NCBI GenBank assembly: GCA_026936335.1
Contig: JAPMXV010000042.1
Location: 647,096 to 711,095 of the forward strand
Length of the DNA stretch: 64,000 nt
Direction: 5' to 3'
DNA from: Mantamonas sphyraenae
Taxonomy: Eukaryota; CRuMs; Mantamonadidae
In this document: positions 24,259 through 34,519 of the stretch, piece by piece
Layout of the letters: every line of letters begins with the position of its first letter
How positions within the stretch are numbered: the first letter of the stretch is position 1
Position numbers and translations under genes: made by a program
Notes under the pieces: model-generated
What the model was told of the DNA's origin: nothing
Seen by the model: only the letters and a program-made list of their open reading frames with translations
Databases searched by the model: none

Positions 24259-25120
24259 ATGGTGAGTGTGCACCTGCTGGTGCTGCAAGAGTGATATGGT
24301 GTCGAGTCGAAGATGGGGTGTGAGGCACGTGGCGGTGGAGTCCATGGAGCATCCAGAAGTGAAGGTTGTCCCGCACCACTGAAGGCGGGTTGCCGGCAGG
24401 ATCTCCAGCCGCCGATGGAGGAGGCAGGAGGCAAGGAGGAGTTGCCATGTGTGAACCACGAGGGGATATGGTCACGGGAGAAGGACTCAGGGGCAAAGAG
24501 GAGGACGTGTGTGGTGTGTGTGGATGTGGAGGGACAAAGATGTGGCGGCGCATGCATTTTTTTCGTGGCGGGCGGGAGAGGACGAAGGGCTAACGCAGTA
24601 CTGGGGACGACACACAGACCAAGGGTACCTTTAGCCAGGGACGTCGCCACAACAAGACACACACGTCGTGCATCCGCTGCGCACGTGTGTCGTTCCACAT
24701 CCAGAAGAAGACCTGTGCGTCTTGCGGCTACCCCGACCGCCGTATGCGCAAGTGTAAGTTTGAATGGAGGCGGGAAAGGGGCAAGGGGGCATATGGAGAG
24801 ACGCGGGGGGTAATGGGAAGGTGTGGAGGAAGAGTGGGCAGTGGGATGGGGGCAAGAGGACGGGAGAGCGGGCGTGGGTGTGGAGAGGGGCGGAGAAAGA
24901 GGCGGAAGTGGGTCGCATTTTGGGAGGCCCCCCGTTTTGGCCGGTGCAGAAGATTGGCCGGCGGCGCGAGAAGGGTGTGGGGACATGGAAAGAGAGGAAG
25001 GGGAGAGGCGTGCGTGTAGAGGAGGGAGAGGAAGGGTGGATGTGGGGCGGAAAGGGATGGAGGGGGAGAGTGCAGAGGTGGGATTGGGTTCAGGTTTTCG
25101 CCCAGCACAACATCAGCGCT

Positions 25121-25152
<32 letters not shown>

Positions 25153-25304
25153 ACATGAACGCAACCACAGTCAACTGGGGCATCAAGGCCAAGCGACGAC
25201 GCACGACCGGCACTGGCCGCATGCGCTACCTGAAGCACATGGCCCGCCGCGCCAAGAACAACTTCCGTGAGGGCACTCAGGCCCCGAGCGTCAAGCGCGC
25301 TTAA
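24259..25304 (+). CDS. RPL37: 60S ribosomal protein eL37, copy 1
   Basis: Exons 24259-24261, 24618-24753 and 25171-25304, 90 residues. The first coding exon is only the ATG, followed at once by the donor GTGAGT. The second begins [18 protein letters not shown] and the third [18 protein letters not shown]. The four zinc cysteines are present (CIRC and CASC). Phases 0 and 1 restore MTKGT and RKFNWG exactly as in eL37 of other eukaryotes, which is why I trust the 3-nt exon. It is a structural protein of the large ribosomal subunit near the 5.8S/25S rRNA. Intron 1 is 356 nt. Intron 2 is 417 nt, strongly purine-rich and ending with a (CA)n run. The protein is identical to copy 2 at 33387-34433. 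Confidence 0.95.
24760..25095 (+). other. Polypurine-rich stretch in eL37 intron 2
   Basis: Roughly 330 nt of mostly G and A on the transcribed-sense strand, with many GGG/GGGG runs, inside intron 2. The same tract occurs inverted in copy 2 (about 33600-33930). Such sequence can form G-quadruplex or triplex structures (general knowledge); no role is shown. Confidence 0.6.
25122..25151 (+). repeat. CA microsatellite before eL37 exon 3
   Basis: A (AC)n run of about 15 units just upstream of the eL37 copy 1 acceptor. The equivalent run in copy 2 (33541-33570) differs slightly in length and sequence. Confidence 0.85.
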
Positions 25305-25434
25305 GCGACAGGAATTGCAATTGGGAAAATGAACACGGTTTCAGGTTTTTGCTTCATTCATCAATGCGGCAGTCCAGTCCAACGACGTTGCGCAGCGACT
25401 GGAGAGAAATCACAAACGGACCCACGAGTCACTA

Positions 25435-26265
25435 TTATTCATCCCCTCCAGGAAACCGGAATTCGTACGCTAGCTTGGTGCCGCTTGCAATGCCAAAACG
25501 GCCTTTGGCTACCGTTTTGATGGTCAGGCCAGGCGTCAGCCATTCGGTCTTCCACTGTGTGGCTGGTGTTGGCATGATGGGTCCGACGCGAGGCACCCCG
25601 AGTAGCTCCGTGGGCGTCTTTTGCTCCACAATGCGCAGCAGTTGCTCGTGGCTCTCTTGGACACGCTTGCGCATGTGAAACGTGCGCGTCAACGCCATGG
25701 TTTGCTCCTTCTTGGACAGCTTTTGCTTGCGTTTGCGCTTCCCTTGTCCATCGCTCCCGGTGAAATGTACAGGTGCACCGCTGTGGCCGATCTTGGGTGG
25801 GGTCTGCAGCTCTGTGATGCGTCGTTTCTTGCGCACCCATTCGCGGTGAGGCGTGTGATCCACTCCAGCCTGTCCCGTCATGCTACTGCTCCTCTGCTGG
25901 CTCGCGTCCGGCGTCATAGTTTTCCCTTGAGGTTTTCGCCATTTGTGTCGTCCTTTGCTCTTCCCGTCCGTCCCGTTCCACTCATCCTCCTCCTCTTTCT
26001 TTGTGTCATCCATCACCAAAGCATCGCTGATGGCTTGTGAGCCCACCAATGAGCCATCCACGTCATCCTCGTCGCTGCTCCACCCGTCCTGTTCATCTTC
26101 AACTTCCTCGTCCCACTCTCGCGTCCGCTTCCTCGTTTCACCTCCTTCTGGCGATGCTGGCAGCGACTCTGTGCAATCTGCCTGCACCGTAGCTACAGCA
26201 CTGCTCGACATGGGCACACTGGCGCTTGTGTTGCTTGGCAGAAAGCGTTGAAGTGTTGTCTGCAT
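25435..26265 (-). CDS. Unknown basic/acidic nuclear-type protein with a PIP-box-like N-terminus
   Basis: One open frame from ATG 26265, 276 residues, no intron. I do not recognise a family. The protein opens with MQTTLQRFLPS, which fits the PCNA-interacting pattern QxxLxxF(F/L). An acidic patch (EWDEEVEDEQDGWSSDEDD) follows, then basic clusters (VRKKRRI, GKRKRKQKLSKK) that look like nuclear localisation signals. The C-terminal third (RTFHMRKRVQESHEQLLR to TKLAYEFRFPGGDE) is better ordered and may be the conserved part. The start codon is only 50 bp from that of the divergent BBOF1-like gene. A DNA-replication or repair role would fit the PIP-like motif but is inference only. Confidence 0.6.
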   Translation of the reverse strand: MQTTLQRFLPSNTSASVPMSSSAVATVQADCTESLPASPEGGETRKRTREWDEEVEDEQDGWSSDEDDVDGSLVGSQAISDALVMDDTKKEEEDEWNGTDGKSKGRHKWRKPQGKTMTPDASQQRSSSMTGQAGVDHTPHREWVRKKRRITELQTPPKIGHSGAPVHFTGSDGQGKRKRKQKLSKKEQTMALTRTFHMRKRVQESHEQLLRIVEQKTPTELLGVPRVGPIMPTPATQWKTEWLTPGLTIKTVAKGRFGIASGTKLAYEFRFPGGDE

Positions 26266-26315
26266 GGCCGCCGTCGCTGCCGCAGCCAACCAAAACCCCT
26301 CCCCCCTTCCTCGCC
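26266..26315. promoter_or_regulatory. 50-bp divergent promoter
   Basis: Only 50 bp separate the start codons of the PIP-box-like gene and the BBOF1-like gene. Promoter elements of both must lie here or inside the coding parts. The spacer is pyrimidine-rich on the + strand (runs of C), with no TATA box. Confidence 0.45.
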
Positions 26316-28252
26316 ATGTCGCGCCGCGAGACCAACGAGCAGATGGCTCTGCGCGTGTACGAGCGCGACATCAAGCCGCAACACGAAATGCGGCAGAACA
26401 ATTACTAGTGAGTCAGCGGCACGACCACATCTGCATCTCCAACGGTCGACACCCTTGCCAGCCCTCCACTGCTTCACCATCGACTTTCTGCATTACCACA
26501 CAGCCCTCCACACCCGAAATGGCCCCATTCCCACTGACCAACGTCCCTATTGCTTGTCCTCATCGCAGTATGGAGAAGAACCAGGAACTGCAACGGAAGA
26601 AGGACGAGCTGGTCGAGCGGATCCAAGAGTTGGAGCATACCCTGGAAGAAGAGCGCCAGGAGGTCCTCAAGAACGAACACTACAAGGTCGAAAGCGAGCA
26701 GAAGGACAACAAGATCAACGAATTGGAAGCTCTGATCGCCAAGGCTGACCGTGACAAGCGTGCGTTGCTTCGGTGCCCCCCCCCCGTTTTCAAAGCCTTC
26801 ACCGCAGCATGCCATATCGCTGACACATGCCGTCTTTCCTTGTTCTCACATCGACTCCTGGACTCTACACACACGGATACACACGCAGACGCCATGGAGA
26901 AACTCCACAAACTGCAGATGGAGCAGATGGAGGCAGAGAAGAACGCCAAGATTGAGGCCTTGAACGAGGAGCTGGCCACACTCAACACCTTTCGCGCACG
27001 CAAGGCTGAAATCGAACGGGAAGAGAAACGCATGAAACGGCAGCTGCAGGAGGAGCGAGAGGCCCACGAAGCCGAGATCACAAAGCTTGACCGCGAGTTT
27101 GCCCAGGAGAAACGACGTGTGCGCGAGTCGATGAAAGAGAAACTCAAGGAGACGCAGGACAACCTGCTCAAACTCACAGACAAGGCTCTCGACACAACTA
27201 CAAAGCGCACCATTCTCGAGAACGTCAAACTGGGCGTCGAACTGGGCTTCCAGTCCAAGGAGAGCGAGAAGCTCATGTCGCAGAACAAGCTGCTGAAAAA
27301 GAAGCTGCACGAGCACAGGCTGCAGGAAGAGCTACTCGAAGAGGAAAAGGTGCAGCTGGCCAAAAAGCACATTTCCTCGCAAAAGGTGGTCAAAATGCTG
27401 ATGGCGCGTGTCAAAGAGCTCGAAGACATGTTGGAAAAGTCGGTCAGCAAAGACAACGCTCACGCACTGGTTCAGCAGAAGAATGAGCAGGTGGCTGCTC
27501 GCGAACAGGACATCACGAATCTCCTTAATGAGCGCGAAAACATGCTCGACGACCTCGAAGGCATGCAGCAGGAGATTGGCCATCTGCAGGAGGAGCAGCA
27601 AGAAATGCTGGGCGTCCTCAACGAGGCTGCGGGCTTCATCGTCTCTTTGCTCAACCAGGCGCAGAACGGCGCTGCTGGACCCAACTCGCTCAACTCCTTG
27701 TCCATGATGCCTATGATGAGCAACCTTTCCCTGGCAAACGCCAGCAAGCTTAGCGAAGTCAGCGTCGAGGGCGCTGAGGAGATGACTCCCTTGGAGCGTG
27801 AACGCGCCCTCCGCCAGATTCTTGCCAAACTCAACTTCTTCCAAGGTGACGACGACACGAACGGCACACAGGCCGCGTTGGAGGAACAGGTGCGCCTGCA
27901 CCAAAGCGCTGCCGTCCACGAAAGCGACACGCCCTACAGCGAAGCCTCCGTTGACAGCGAAAGCATGCACGGTGAACACAGCGAGGATATGTACAAATCA
28001 CAACACAGGCGGCGGGTGGAAACCACAGACACTGGTGTCCAAACTGACAGTGTTGCCAAGCTGCTCCTGGGCAAACCATCCTCTCTCGCCGCAACCATCG
28101 GCTCTGCCCAGAGCCTCACTACGTCCACTTCATCCGCAGACGCCAGTGCCGCTGCCCTCAACGCCATGCCCTCACGCAGCTGGGGCAAGAAGGCAAGCTC
28201 CATGAAACTCAGCAAGCACTCGCCCCAAGTATTCTTGACAAAGCGACGGTGA
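26316..28252 (+). CDS. BBOF1/DUF4515-like coiled-coil ciliary protein
   Basis: Exons 26316-26407, 26569-26759 and 26889-28252 (phases 2 and 1), 548 residues. A long coiled coil runs from about residue 30 to 330. The central part (EEKRMKRQLQEEREAHEAEI, then LENVKLGVELGFQSKESEKL and LMARVKELEDML) follows the pattern of basal body orientation factor 1, a motile-cilium protein needed for basal-body alignment. The C-terminal ~220 residues are mostly disordered. A second, shorter helix pair (NEQVAAREQDITNLLNE) resembles the region before the conserved tail in relatives. The splice joints give QNNYY/MEKNQ and DRDK/HAMEKL, continuing the heptad pattern. Coiled coils align easily by chance, so the family name is moderately sure; a structural cilium protein is the best reading. 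Confidence 0.68.
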
Positions 28253-28320
28253 CGCTGCATGAATTCCATTCAACTGCATTTTCCTCCATGATGATGTCAT
28301 GCTGAATCCACACCTCCTCC

Positions 28321-29607
28321 TCACGCACTCACATGCTCAAGCAACCAGTCGATGACGTTCTCACCGTTGGCCACTTCTTCCTCCAACAGCAGATTGAACA
28401 CGCTGCCCACAGTCGCGCCGGAATCCGCTGCCACGGTGGCCAACTTCTCCAAGTTTTCGGTTTCGTAGTGCCTAAACGTGCAGAACGACATGTGCTTGCC
28501 GGCAAGCGAGCACGCAAGCCAAATCAGCACTGCCTTGAGGTCCGGCTGGCCACCAAACATTCCCGAGCCCCACCGGCCTGCAGACACGCTTTTGTGCGTA
28601 TCTGTGCCCACAAAGCCAGCCAGCAGCTTCAGCACCTCGCGCTTCATGTTCTTGGGCTTGAATTGGAACGAGGCCGGAGAGCCTGCAAAGAATATGGCGT
28701 CCACGGCAACAATCACTCGCTTCAAACATCCATCCTCATCCTTTTCCGTCACCTCTTCTTCGTGCACGCCTGTGCACTTGAAGCTGTGTCCGTACCCTGT
28801 GCCATCGGTGAACTTGCGAGCGCCAGAAATCACAATCGCCTCGTTGTCCTCCATCTTTTCGCACAGCAGCATGCCCACCAGCGCTTCGGGATGCTGAGTG
28901 AACTGTAGCTCCTCCTGCACGTTGCCAAACGTCAGCACGCCGCCGCCCAGGTAGGCGTTGGCAAAGTCCATCATCAGGTGGTCCGTGGCAAAGTCGTCGA
29001 TCACCTTGTCGTCGTGCAGGCTCACAGTAGTCAAGGGCACATCGCTGGAGGCCAAGTCCTCGTCTGCGTCGTACACCTTGCGTTCGAAGCGCAGATAGCG
29101 CTCCTCCTCTTCCTGAACGACCGCAGCAAAGTACAGCAGCAGGGCTGCCACCTTGTGCTGCTGGCTGCCGAGATCCCCTCCCGAGAACAGGTGGTGAGCC
29201 GACCACTCGGGCCATCCAAAGTCGTGGTGCGATGCGATACCCAGGAACATGGCCGCCAGCAGGCTGGCGACTTGTCGCGCAGAAAGCAACACGGAATTCC
29301 CTTGTCCGGCTGGCATCTGCTGGATGGGTTCAGCAAATAGCTCGGGCATGTGACGAACCAATTCGTAGATGGCCTGAACGCTGGCATCAAAGTCCACAAC
29401 ATCCAGTTCAAGCGCTGCCCGCAGGGCCGACGTCGAGTTGTGATCGCCAAAGAAACCCTGGTTGAACGCGCCCATGCGCATCAGAAGACGCTCAGTGTCC
29501 TTGGGAACCTTTTCCTCAGCCACTTGCTTGGCAATCTTTGCCCAGCGTGACTCGTCCAGGCAGGGCGGGCTCCATGTGCGCTGTTCTTTGCTGTTCGTCT
29601 GCGACAT
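28321..29607 (-). CDS. PARG: Poly(ADP-ribose) glycohydrolase
   Basis: Single exon, 428 residues from ATG 29607 (MSQTNSKEQRTW). It hydrolyses poly(ADP-ribose) chains after DNA damage signalling. The catalytic signature GGGVLTFGNVQEE (about residue 220) fits GGG-x(6-8)-QEE, preceded by MDFANAYLG, as in canonical PARG. HLFSGGDLG, ARKFTDGTGYGHSFKC and VDAIFFAG lie in the macrodomain-like fold. The C-terminal VSAGRWGSGMFGGQPDLKA matches the conserved end region. The protein is short because it has only the catalytic part, as in many protists. The frame stays open further upstream to 30285, but that overlaps the divergent phosphatase gene and lacks family features. It is 253 bp from that gene's start. 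Confidence 0.95.
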   Translation of the reverse strand: MSQTNSKEQRTWSPPCLDESRWAKIAKQVAEEKVPKDTERLLMRMGAFNQGFFGDHNSTSALRAALELDVVDFDASVQAIYELVRHMPELFAEPIQQMPAGQGNSVLLSARQVASLLAAMFLGIASHHDFGWPEWSAHHLFSGGDLGSQQHKVAALLLYFAAVVQEEEERYLRFERKVYDADEDLASSDVPLTTVSLHDDKVIDDFATDHLMMDFANAYLGGGVLTFGNVQEELQFTQHPEALVGMLLCEKMEDNEAIVISGARKFTDGTGYGHSFKCTGVHEEEVTEKDEDGCLKRVIVAVDAIFFAGSPASFQFKPKNMKREVLKLLAGFVGTDTHKSVSAGRWGSGMFGGQPDLKAVLIWLACSLAGKHMSFCTFRHYETENLEKLATVAADSGATVGSVFNLLLEEEVANGENVIDWLLEHVSA

Positions 29608-29860
29608 CGATTTGGACTGCTCACCCGCGCGCAAGAGCACAAGAGCACACGTCTTGAACTCAAGACGTGAACGATGAGACGGAGAACGGGTCTCGCCTGC
29701 TTGCGTTGAGCCACAGGCACGTACAGTGTGGTGCCCTGCACGTGCCAGCACAAACACACCCGACCCAACAGCTCCAAGTCCGCTGCCTCCCCTGGCATCA
29801 CCAATTCCATCCGGCAGTCCCATCTTCACATCACCACACGTTGATTCTTTCTTGAAGGAC
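29608..29860. promoter_or_regulatory. Divergent promoter region between PARG and the phosphatase
   Basis: This 253-bp spacer is the longest head-to-head gap in the window. It contains a short direct repeat (AAGAGCACAAGAGCACA near 29632) and a near-palindrome GTCTTGAACTCAAGAC (about 29651-29666). No TATA box was seen. Confidence 0.4.
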
Positions 29861-31828
29861 ATGTCTACCTTGGGTCTGAAACGCAACCCAAACAGACTGG
29901 TGTTCCGCTGGAACATTGTCAAGCGCAACTCTCTGGGACGACGCCAGCGACGACTGCTGGAAGTCAACACGCTGTTTGGGCGTCTGCAAACCTTCCAGGG
30001 CATTGACGCCCCGCTGCTGCGCGACTTTCCGCTGGAGAGCATCCTGGAGGTGTCCAAATCGCAAACCGACGAAAAGCTGCTTAACGTCACCTTTGACAAC
30101 CTCAGCCACCAGTACGCGCTTGAGTTTGAAAGCAGCCTGGACCGCGAGTTTGCGTACATTATCATCACATACTCGAAAAGCAGGGCCATTGCCAAGGTAG
30201 GAGCTGCGTAGGCGGCAGTGAAGTGCCACCAGCGCGCAGCACCAGATATGTGTGTTTGGACCACGCTCACACAAGCCTGCTGCACACCCGCCCTGACCCG
30301 GCGTCCCTTTACAGATGTGCCAACACATGACCAACGACGAAATCAAGGCTGTGATCAAACGGTTCGCCGACTCGGGCCTCCATGCCTACGTTGCGGACAA
30401 AGACGACGTTCGCGTAAGTTGGCCGAGAGGGCCCACAAAGCAGAACCAGACGACCGGCACATCCTTGAGCCAGGCTGCTCTGCCACCCACGTCACGCGAG
30501 CACATACTCACATTCCCGCCCTGCTTCCCCTCTGCACACAGCAAGGCGTGGAGCAAGGAGGCGGCGCCATGATGAAGCTCAAGACGTCGCTGAAAGGCGG
30601 CTCGGATTCGGCTCGCAGGATGTCCCAAGCTCGCGACGACCGCGTCGCAATCAAGACAGGCTGGCTCACAAAACTTGGAGGACGCACCTCGGGTCGCCAG
30701 AACTGGAAGTACGTGTCCACTGCCCGCTGCGTGTCTAGCCCTCGTGTTCCCGTGCTGCGCGGGCTCCCCGTTTGTTTGGCGTTTTGCTCATCGCAAAAAG
30801 CGAGTTGCACGATCCCTTTTGCACGCCTGCCCGTGCTCCCCCACGCCGTGTTTGACTCTTTCACCATACTCACACACGCACATTGCCATCTTCTACACAG
30901 GCGTCGCTACTTTGTGCTCCAGGGCACCCAACTGTTTTATTACAAATCCGAAAAGGTGGGCTTGCCAACTTTGTGCTTGTGACGAACATCCGAAAACGCC
31001 CCTGCTTTCGTTTGCTCACACCTGTCACCATCTGGTCACTCACTGTCCACGCCGCCCCATCCCACCCACCATCACTCTGCGCACTCACGTATGCACTCGG
31101 TACAGAATGCATCCAACAACAAGTACCAGGGCGTTGTGACGGTGCAGAACGCAACCGTGGGTACCGCCACAGACAAGCCAAACTGCTTCCAGGTGACCCA
31201 GGCCAACGGCATTGTGTTCAAGGCTTACGCAGACTACCAGCCGCTGTGCTTGGACTGGATGGCTGTGCTGGACAAGGTCGCACGAGGCGAACCCATCGTT
31301 GCAAACGAACCGCTGGAGAACAGCAGCAAGTCCTCCCTTGCAAGCAGACTGCGCGGGAAGAGCAGCCAAGGCTCGGCCAAAAAGTTGGAGAGCAAGCTTT
31401 CACGGGACGCCTCGGATGTGAGCACCGACGACGAAGACACCGCACAGCTCGCCAAACGGGCAGCCTCCAAGAAGCTCAAATCGGACCTGAACGAACGACT
31501 GGAAGCAGTCACGCTTTCACAGGACGAACTGGCGTCTATCGAAGAGTCTGTGGGCCAAACCGTGTTTGAGGACGAAGACGACGACCTCTCCGATCTAAGC
31601 GACGACGAGCGCTCGTATCTCGAGGAACAGCGCACTCTTCGTGTCGCCGAACGCCTGGAGGAACTCAAAAAGGAGGCTTTGGAAAAGAAGCGATCGGCTG
31701 TGGAAAAGGAGTTTCGGGAACAGCACGCAGACGACGCTGGATACAGTAGTGACGAACTCGACTCGGCCGAGAGCAGCACAGGAGGCAGCAGCAGGCGCAT
31801 GGGAACAGGAGCTGGCAGCAGCAGCAAC

Positions 31829-31860
<32 letters not shown>

Positions 31861-33337
31861 TAGCAGCCTGACAAACAGCGACAGCGAAGGCGGATTGACA
31901 GGGGAACGGGACGAAGACTACGACGGCGATCGGGAGGAGGAAGACGACCAGTTCCGCTCAGACTCGGTTGTGTACAGGCAAAAGCTCAAGTGCATTTTGG
32001 ACGTGGACTCGTTCGAGTCGGCTGAGGAGCTGGAGGTGTTTGTGGGCACATTTAATCTGGGCAACGCGCCCCCACCCGAAGACGGACTGGAGGAGTGGAT
32101 GCCTCGCAACGCATACCAGCTGTACGCCATTGGTTCGCAAGAGTGCAACTACAAACCGCGGGAAGGATTCAGCTCATGCGAACAGGACTGGTTCAGCACG
32201 CTGCAGAATCACCTCGGGTTCAATTATGTGCAGGTGGCCACCATCAGCCTGTGGGAAATCCGCCTGGGTGTATTTATCCACCGATCTCTTGTGGATCGTG
32301 TGTCACAGGTCGAGACCCACAAGGTGGCCACAGGCATTGGGGACGTGTTGGGCAACAAGGGCGGAGTCGGCGTCGGTTTCCGGTACTTTGACACCGGAAT
32401 GTGCTTCATCAACAGCCATCTTGCAGCGCGCACCGAACGCATCGAGGACCGCAACCAGAACTACCGTGACATTGTGAGTAGCATGCGCATCGGGTGCGTG
32501 GCCGGCTTTGACATCCACCACCAGTTTGACTACGTGTTCTGGTTTGGCGACCTCAACTATCGCGTGCACAACATTGAGCGCGAAGAGGTGCTGCGGCTTA
32601 TTGACGAAGGCGAGTACGACCAGTTGCTGGAGAAGAATGAGCAGATGGCGGAAGAGATGGAGGCTGGCCGCTGCTTCCCCGGGTACCACGAGGGAGGAAT
32701 CTCTTTCCGCCCCACCTATCGCTACGAGCGCGACAGCAATGCGTGGAGCAAGAAGAAGCTGCACAACCTCCCCTCGTGGTGCGACCGCATCTTGTGGCGC
32801 CACTTTTCAGACTGTACGTGCAAGAGCCTGTCGTACAATTACACACCCACAGTGCGCACGAGCGACCACAGGCCCGTCTCTGCCACGTTCAGCATCACTG
32901 CACAGAGGCCGTATTTGCCGCTGGTGGCCATGCCGCCCAAGCACAAGTATCTCCTTGTGTTTGCAAACATGAAGTGCGAACTAGTCAAGTCTGCACAGGC
33001 ATTTGTGCGTTTCTTTGGCCACTTTTTCTCCTCCGAGGTCATGGTATGCACCCCGTTCCTGGAGGAGTCGAGCGAGAAGCCCAGCTGGGAAGAACCCGTG
33101 GAGATTGAGCCGTTCTTCCATACGCCCACCTATCTGGAACGACAGCGTGTCCTGCTTTGCGTCAACGAGAGCGACCGGGATTTGGGCATAGGCTTCATCA
33201 CTGTTGGCCAGAGTGTGCTCTCGCTGCATGGCCTGTGCGACGAGGAAGTGCACACCTTCTCTGCGCCGCTGGAATCCAACGGAGCCACAAGTGGCACCAT
33301 TTCCGGCAGCGTCCAACTTTGCCGCATTGATGAATGA
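29861..33337 (+). CDS. PH-domain inositol polyphosphate 5-phosphatase
   Basis: Exons 29861-30196, 30315-30413, 30542-30708, 30901-30955 and 31106-33337 give 962 residues. An N-terminal PH-like fold (FRWNIVKRNSLGRRQRRLLE, ~15-110) and a helix (MTNDEIKAVIKRFADSG) come first. A typical PH domain (KTGWLTKLGG to WMAVLDKV, ~185-290) is pieced together across three introns. A charged, Ser-rich linker follows, then the 5-phosphatase core: FVGTFNLGNA, IGSQECNY, GDVLGNKGGVGV, INSHLAA, FWFGDLNYR (~698) and NLPSWCDRIL (~775). A C2-like tail ends the protein, as in SHIP-type enzymes. It should remove the 5-phosphate from PI(4,5)P2 or PI(3,4,5)P3 at membranes. The last six codons and the stop lie in the inverted repeat (33320 on). 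Confidence 0.92.
31816..31866 (+). repeat. AGC/AGT tract encoding polyserine in the phosphatase linker
   Basis: About 16 serine codons with one asparagine, in the linker between PH and phosphatase domains. Confidence 0.85.
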
Positions 33338-33386
33338 AGCAAAAACCTGAAACTGTGTTCATTTTCCCAATTGCAATTCCTGTCGC

Positions 33387-33539
33387 TTAAGCGCGCTTGA
33401 CGCTCGGGGCCTGAGTGCCCTCACGGAAGTTGTTCTTGGCGCGGCGGGCCATGTGCTTCAGGTAGCGCATGCGGCCAGTGCCGGTCGTGCGTCGTCGCTT
33501 GGCCTTGATGCCCCAGTTGACTGTGGTTGCGTTCATGTG

Positions 33540-33570
<31 letters not shown>

Positions 33571-34433
33571 TGTCAGCGATGATGTGCTGGGCGAAAACCT
33601 GAACCCAATCCCACCTCTGCACTCTCCCCCTCCATCCCTTTCCGCCCCACAACCACCCTTCCTCTCCCTCCTCTACACGCACGCCTCTCCCCTTCCTCTC
33701 TTTCCATGTCCCCACACCCTTCTCGCGCCGCCGGCCAATCTTCTGCACCGGCCAAAACGGGGGGCCTCCCAAAATGCGACCCACTTCCGCCTCTTTCTCC
33801 GCCCCTCTCCACACCCACGCCCGCTCTCCCGTCCCCTTGCCCCCATCCCACTGCCCACTCTTCCTCCACACCTTCCCATTCCCCCCCGCGTCTCTCCATT
33901 TGCCCCCTTGCCCCTTTCCCGCCTCCATTCAAACTTACACTTGCGCATACGGCGGTCGGGGTAGCCGCAAGACGCACAGGTCTTCTTCTGGATGTGGAAC
34001 GACACACGTGCGCAGCGGATGCACGACGTGTGTGTCTTGTTGTGGCGACGTCCCTGGCTAAAGGTACCCTTGGTCTGTGTGTCGTCCCCAGTACTGCGTT
34101 AGCCCTTCGTCCTCTCCCGCCCGCCACGAAAAAAATGCATGCGCCGCCACATCTTTGTCCCTCCACATCCACACACACCACACACGTCCTCCTCTTTGCC
34201 CCTGTGTCCTTCTCCCGTGACCATATCCCCTCGTGGTTCACACATGGCAACTCCTCCTTGCCTCCTGCCTCCTCCATCGGCGGCTGGAGATCCTGCCGGC
34301 AACCCGCCTTCAGTGGTGCGGGACAACCTTCACTTCTGGATGCTCCATGGACTCTACCGCCACGTGCCTCACACCCCATCTTCGACTCGACACCATATCA
34401 CTCTTGCAGCACCAGCAGGTGCACACTCACCAT
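33387..34433 (-). CDS. RPL37: 60S ribosomal protein eL37, copy 2
   Basis: Exons 34433-34431 (ATG only), 34074-33939 and 33520-33387, 90 residues, with the same sequence and exon layout as copy 1. It is convergent with the phosphatase (49 bp from its stop) and divergent from UFSP2 (86 bp between start codons). Two identical eL37 genes are not unusual for a ribosomal protein. What is unusual is that they sit as an inverted pair enclosing about 8 kb with four other genes. Differences from copy 1 are confined to introns as far as I could see. Confidence 0.95.
33541..33570 (+). repeat. GT microsatellite in eL37 copy 2
   Basis: (TG)n run just inside intron 2 of copy 2, counterpart of the CA run in copy 1. 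Confidence 0.85.
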
Positions 34434-34519
34434 CTGTGTTGAGTTTTTGGCTGGCTAGGCGGGCGGCTGCGCTGTTGTGGGCACGACAACATACCACACA
34501 GCGGCAGCATACTGACGAC
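34434..34519. promoter_or_regulatory. Bidirectional promoter of eL37 copy 2 and UFSP2
   Basis: An 86-bp spacer between two start codons that is duplicated, in inverted form, at 24173-24258. At the left copy it can still drive eL37 copy 1, but on the other side it leads only into a 7-codon UFSP2 remnant. Confidence 0.5.

Larger units (their letters stand above)
24153..25371 (+). repeat. Left arm of a ~1.2 kb inverted duplication carrying eL37
   Basis: This segment matches the reverse complement of 33320-34539 with only about ten differences seen by eye, nearly all inside introns of the eL37 gene it carries. The left edge starts at CCAATCACCACTCGCACC and the right edge ends at ATTCATCAATGCGGCA. 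The left edge (24153-24172) is a copy of the first seven codons of UFSP2 on the minus strand. The right edge (25354-25371) is a copy of the last codons of the inositol phosphatase. Both fragments are cut off here, so this arm looks like the derived copy. Confidence 0.9.

Noticed and set aside
24153-25371. eL37 copy 1 as a processed retrocopy
   Set aside because: Both introns are present, there is no poly(A) tract, and flanking gene fragments were copied too, so it is a DNA-level duplication.
29608-30285. Upstream extension of PARG
   Set aside because: Open but without PARG features and antisense to the first exons of the phosphatase, which have good splice sites.
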